Origin: DAIUFH01 sp036844705
GTDB taxonomy: Bacteria; Bacillota; Clostridia; Tissierellales; Tissierellaceae
DNA length: 15,778 bases
NCBI GenBank assembly: GCA_036844705.1
Contig: DAIUFH010000052.1
Span: 1-15,778, forward strand
Reading direction: 5' to 3'
Both the position numbers and the translations under genes were made by a program. Below are positions 15,179-15,778 of this stretch, in pieces. How positions within the stretch are numbered: the stretch's first letter is position 1; every line of letters starts with the position of its first letter. The notes under the pieces were generated by a model. The model was not told where the DNA came from, did not search any database, and saw only the letters and a program-made list of their open reading frames with translations.

Positions 15179-15778
15179 TTCCTCCCAAATCATTGAACTA
15201 AGGTCGGTGTACTCCAGATTCAATGAATTTGCTAAGCTTTCACAGGTACACTTTCCGTCTATGACATTTACACCTTTTCTTAGACTTTCATCTCTCTTTA
15301 GGGATTCCACCAAACCATCTTCAGCCAATTTTATCACATATGGAAGTGTCACATTCGTTAGAGCATAAGTGGAAGTTTTTGCGTATGCTCCAGGTATATT
15401 TGGAACACTATAATGAATGACCCCATACTTTTCATATGTTGGATTTTCATGGCTTGTTGCATGTGTTATTGTCTCAACACATCCGCCTTGGTCTATTGCT
15501 ACGTCCACAATGACCGAGCCTGGCTTCATGCTCTTAACCATATACTCTTTAACTAATTTAGGAGCTCTTGCACCTGGAATAAGAATGCCTCCAATAAATA
15601 GATCGGCATCTTTTACTGCGTCCGCAAGAGTCAACTCATTTAGGATTAATGTCTTTATTTTAGAACCATATATGTCCTCAATGTATTTTAATTTTCCTGG
15701 ACTCTTGTTTAGTATAGTAACATCTGCACCAAGACCAACTGCAATTTTTGCAGCATTAATTCCGACTGTTCCAGCTCC
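15164..15778 (-). CDS. ald: Alanine dehydrogenase, C-terminal part (runs off the window)
   Basis: The frame is open from the window edge (15778) to the stop at 15164-15166, giving 204 residues; the N-terminal half lies outside. It starts in the Rossmann motif GAGTVGINAAKIAVGLGADVTIL and contains the family blocks IGGILIPGARAPKLV, KPGSVIVDVAIDQGGCVET and PNIPGAYAKTSTYALTN. The Asp of VAIDQGG, a catalytic residue in this family, is present. The enzyme reversibly converts alanine to pyruvate and ammonia with NAD. An apparent ATG/TTG start near 15634 is internal, not genuine. One oddity: the Asp normally found after the second Rossmann strand (TIID) is Asn here (TILN). Its orientation is convergent with the OPT operon, so it is an independent transcription unit. 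Confidence 0.93.
   Translation of the reverse strand, partial: GAGTVGINAAKIAVGLGADVTILNKSPGKLKYIEDIYGSKIKTLILNELTLADAVKDADLFIGGILIPGARAPKLVKEYMVKSMKPGSVIVDVAIDQGGCVETITHATSHENPTYEKYGVIHYSVPNIPGAYAKTSTYALTNVTLPYVIKLAEDGLVESLKRDESLRKGVNVIDGKCTCESLANSLNLEYTDLSSMIWEEEKAV

Overview
The window is AT-rich and gene-dense. Codon use is dominated by ATA, AGA and AAA, Shine-Dalgarno sites are strong (GGAGG and GAGGTG), and TTG starts recur. Together with the gene families present, this points to a low-GC Gram-positive anaerobe, probably an amino-acid- or purine-fermenting member of the Clostridia or Tissierellia. The taxonomic placement is inference from style, not from a marker gene. I see no rRNA, tRNA, insertion sequence, prophage gene or CRISPR array. 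No gap between genes exceeds 300 bases; the two longest (6186-6431 and 8082-8299) hold terminators and control sequences.

Region 1 (1-6247, + strand) is an uptake operon. It holds the 3' part of a LacI-type regulator, two inner-membrane permeases, an ATPase and a lipoprotein binding protein of the polyamine/PotABCD-like ABC class. These are followed, across a perfect 17-bp hairpin, by a TRZ/ATZ-type amidohydrolase (deaminase/chlorohydrolase superfamily). The likely logic is that a small, amino-bearing nitrogen compound is imported by the ABC system and hydrolytically deaminated in the cytoplasm. The ligand cannot be read from the sequence.

Region 2 (6248-8107) is a PucR-family regulator transcribed alone, bounded by terminators on both sides.

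Region 3 (8143-15178, + strand) is a tightly packed seven-gene operon. In order it encodes an OPT-family transporter, an Asp/Glu (hydantoin) racemase-like protein, a DUF917 protein, a DUF1177 protein, an AroM-family protein, an M29-type aminopeptidase-like protein, and an unrecognised 277-residue protein with a NagB/LUD-like look and a C-terminal cysteine cluster. Gaps are 10-20 bases, so the genes are probably co-transcribed and translationally coupled. Several encoded families have no firmly assigned function. My reading is that this is a PucR-controlled import-and-degradation pathway for a peptide-like or cyclic amide compound, and it is the best candidate here for an undescribed system.

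Region 4 (15164-15778, - strand) is the C-terminal part of an alanine dehydrogenase, convergent with region 3 and sharing its terminator hairpin. It fits an organism that ferments amino acids.
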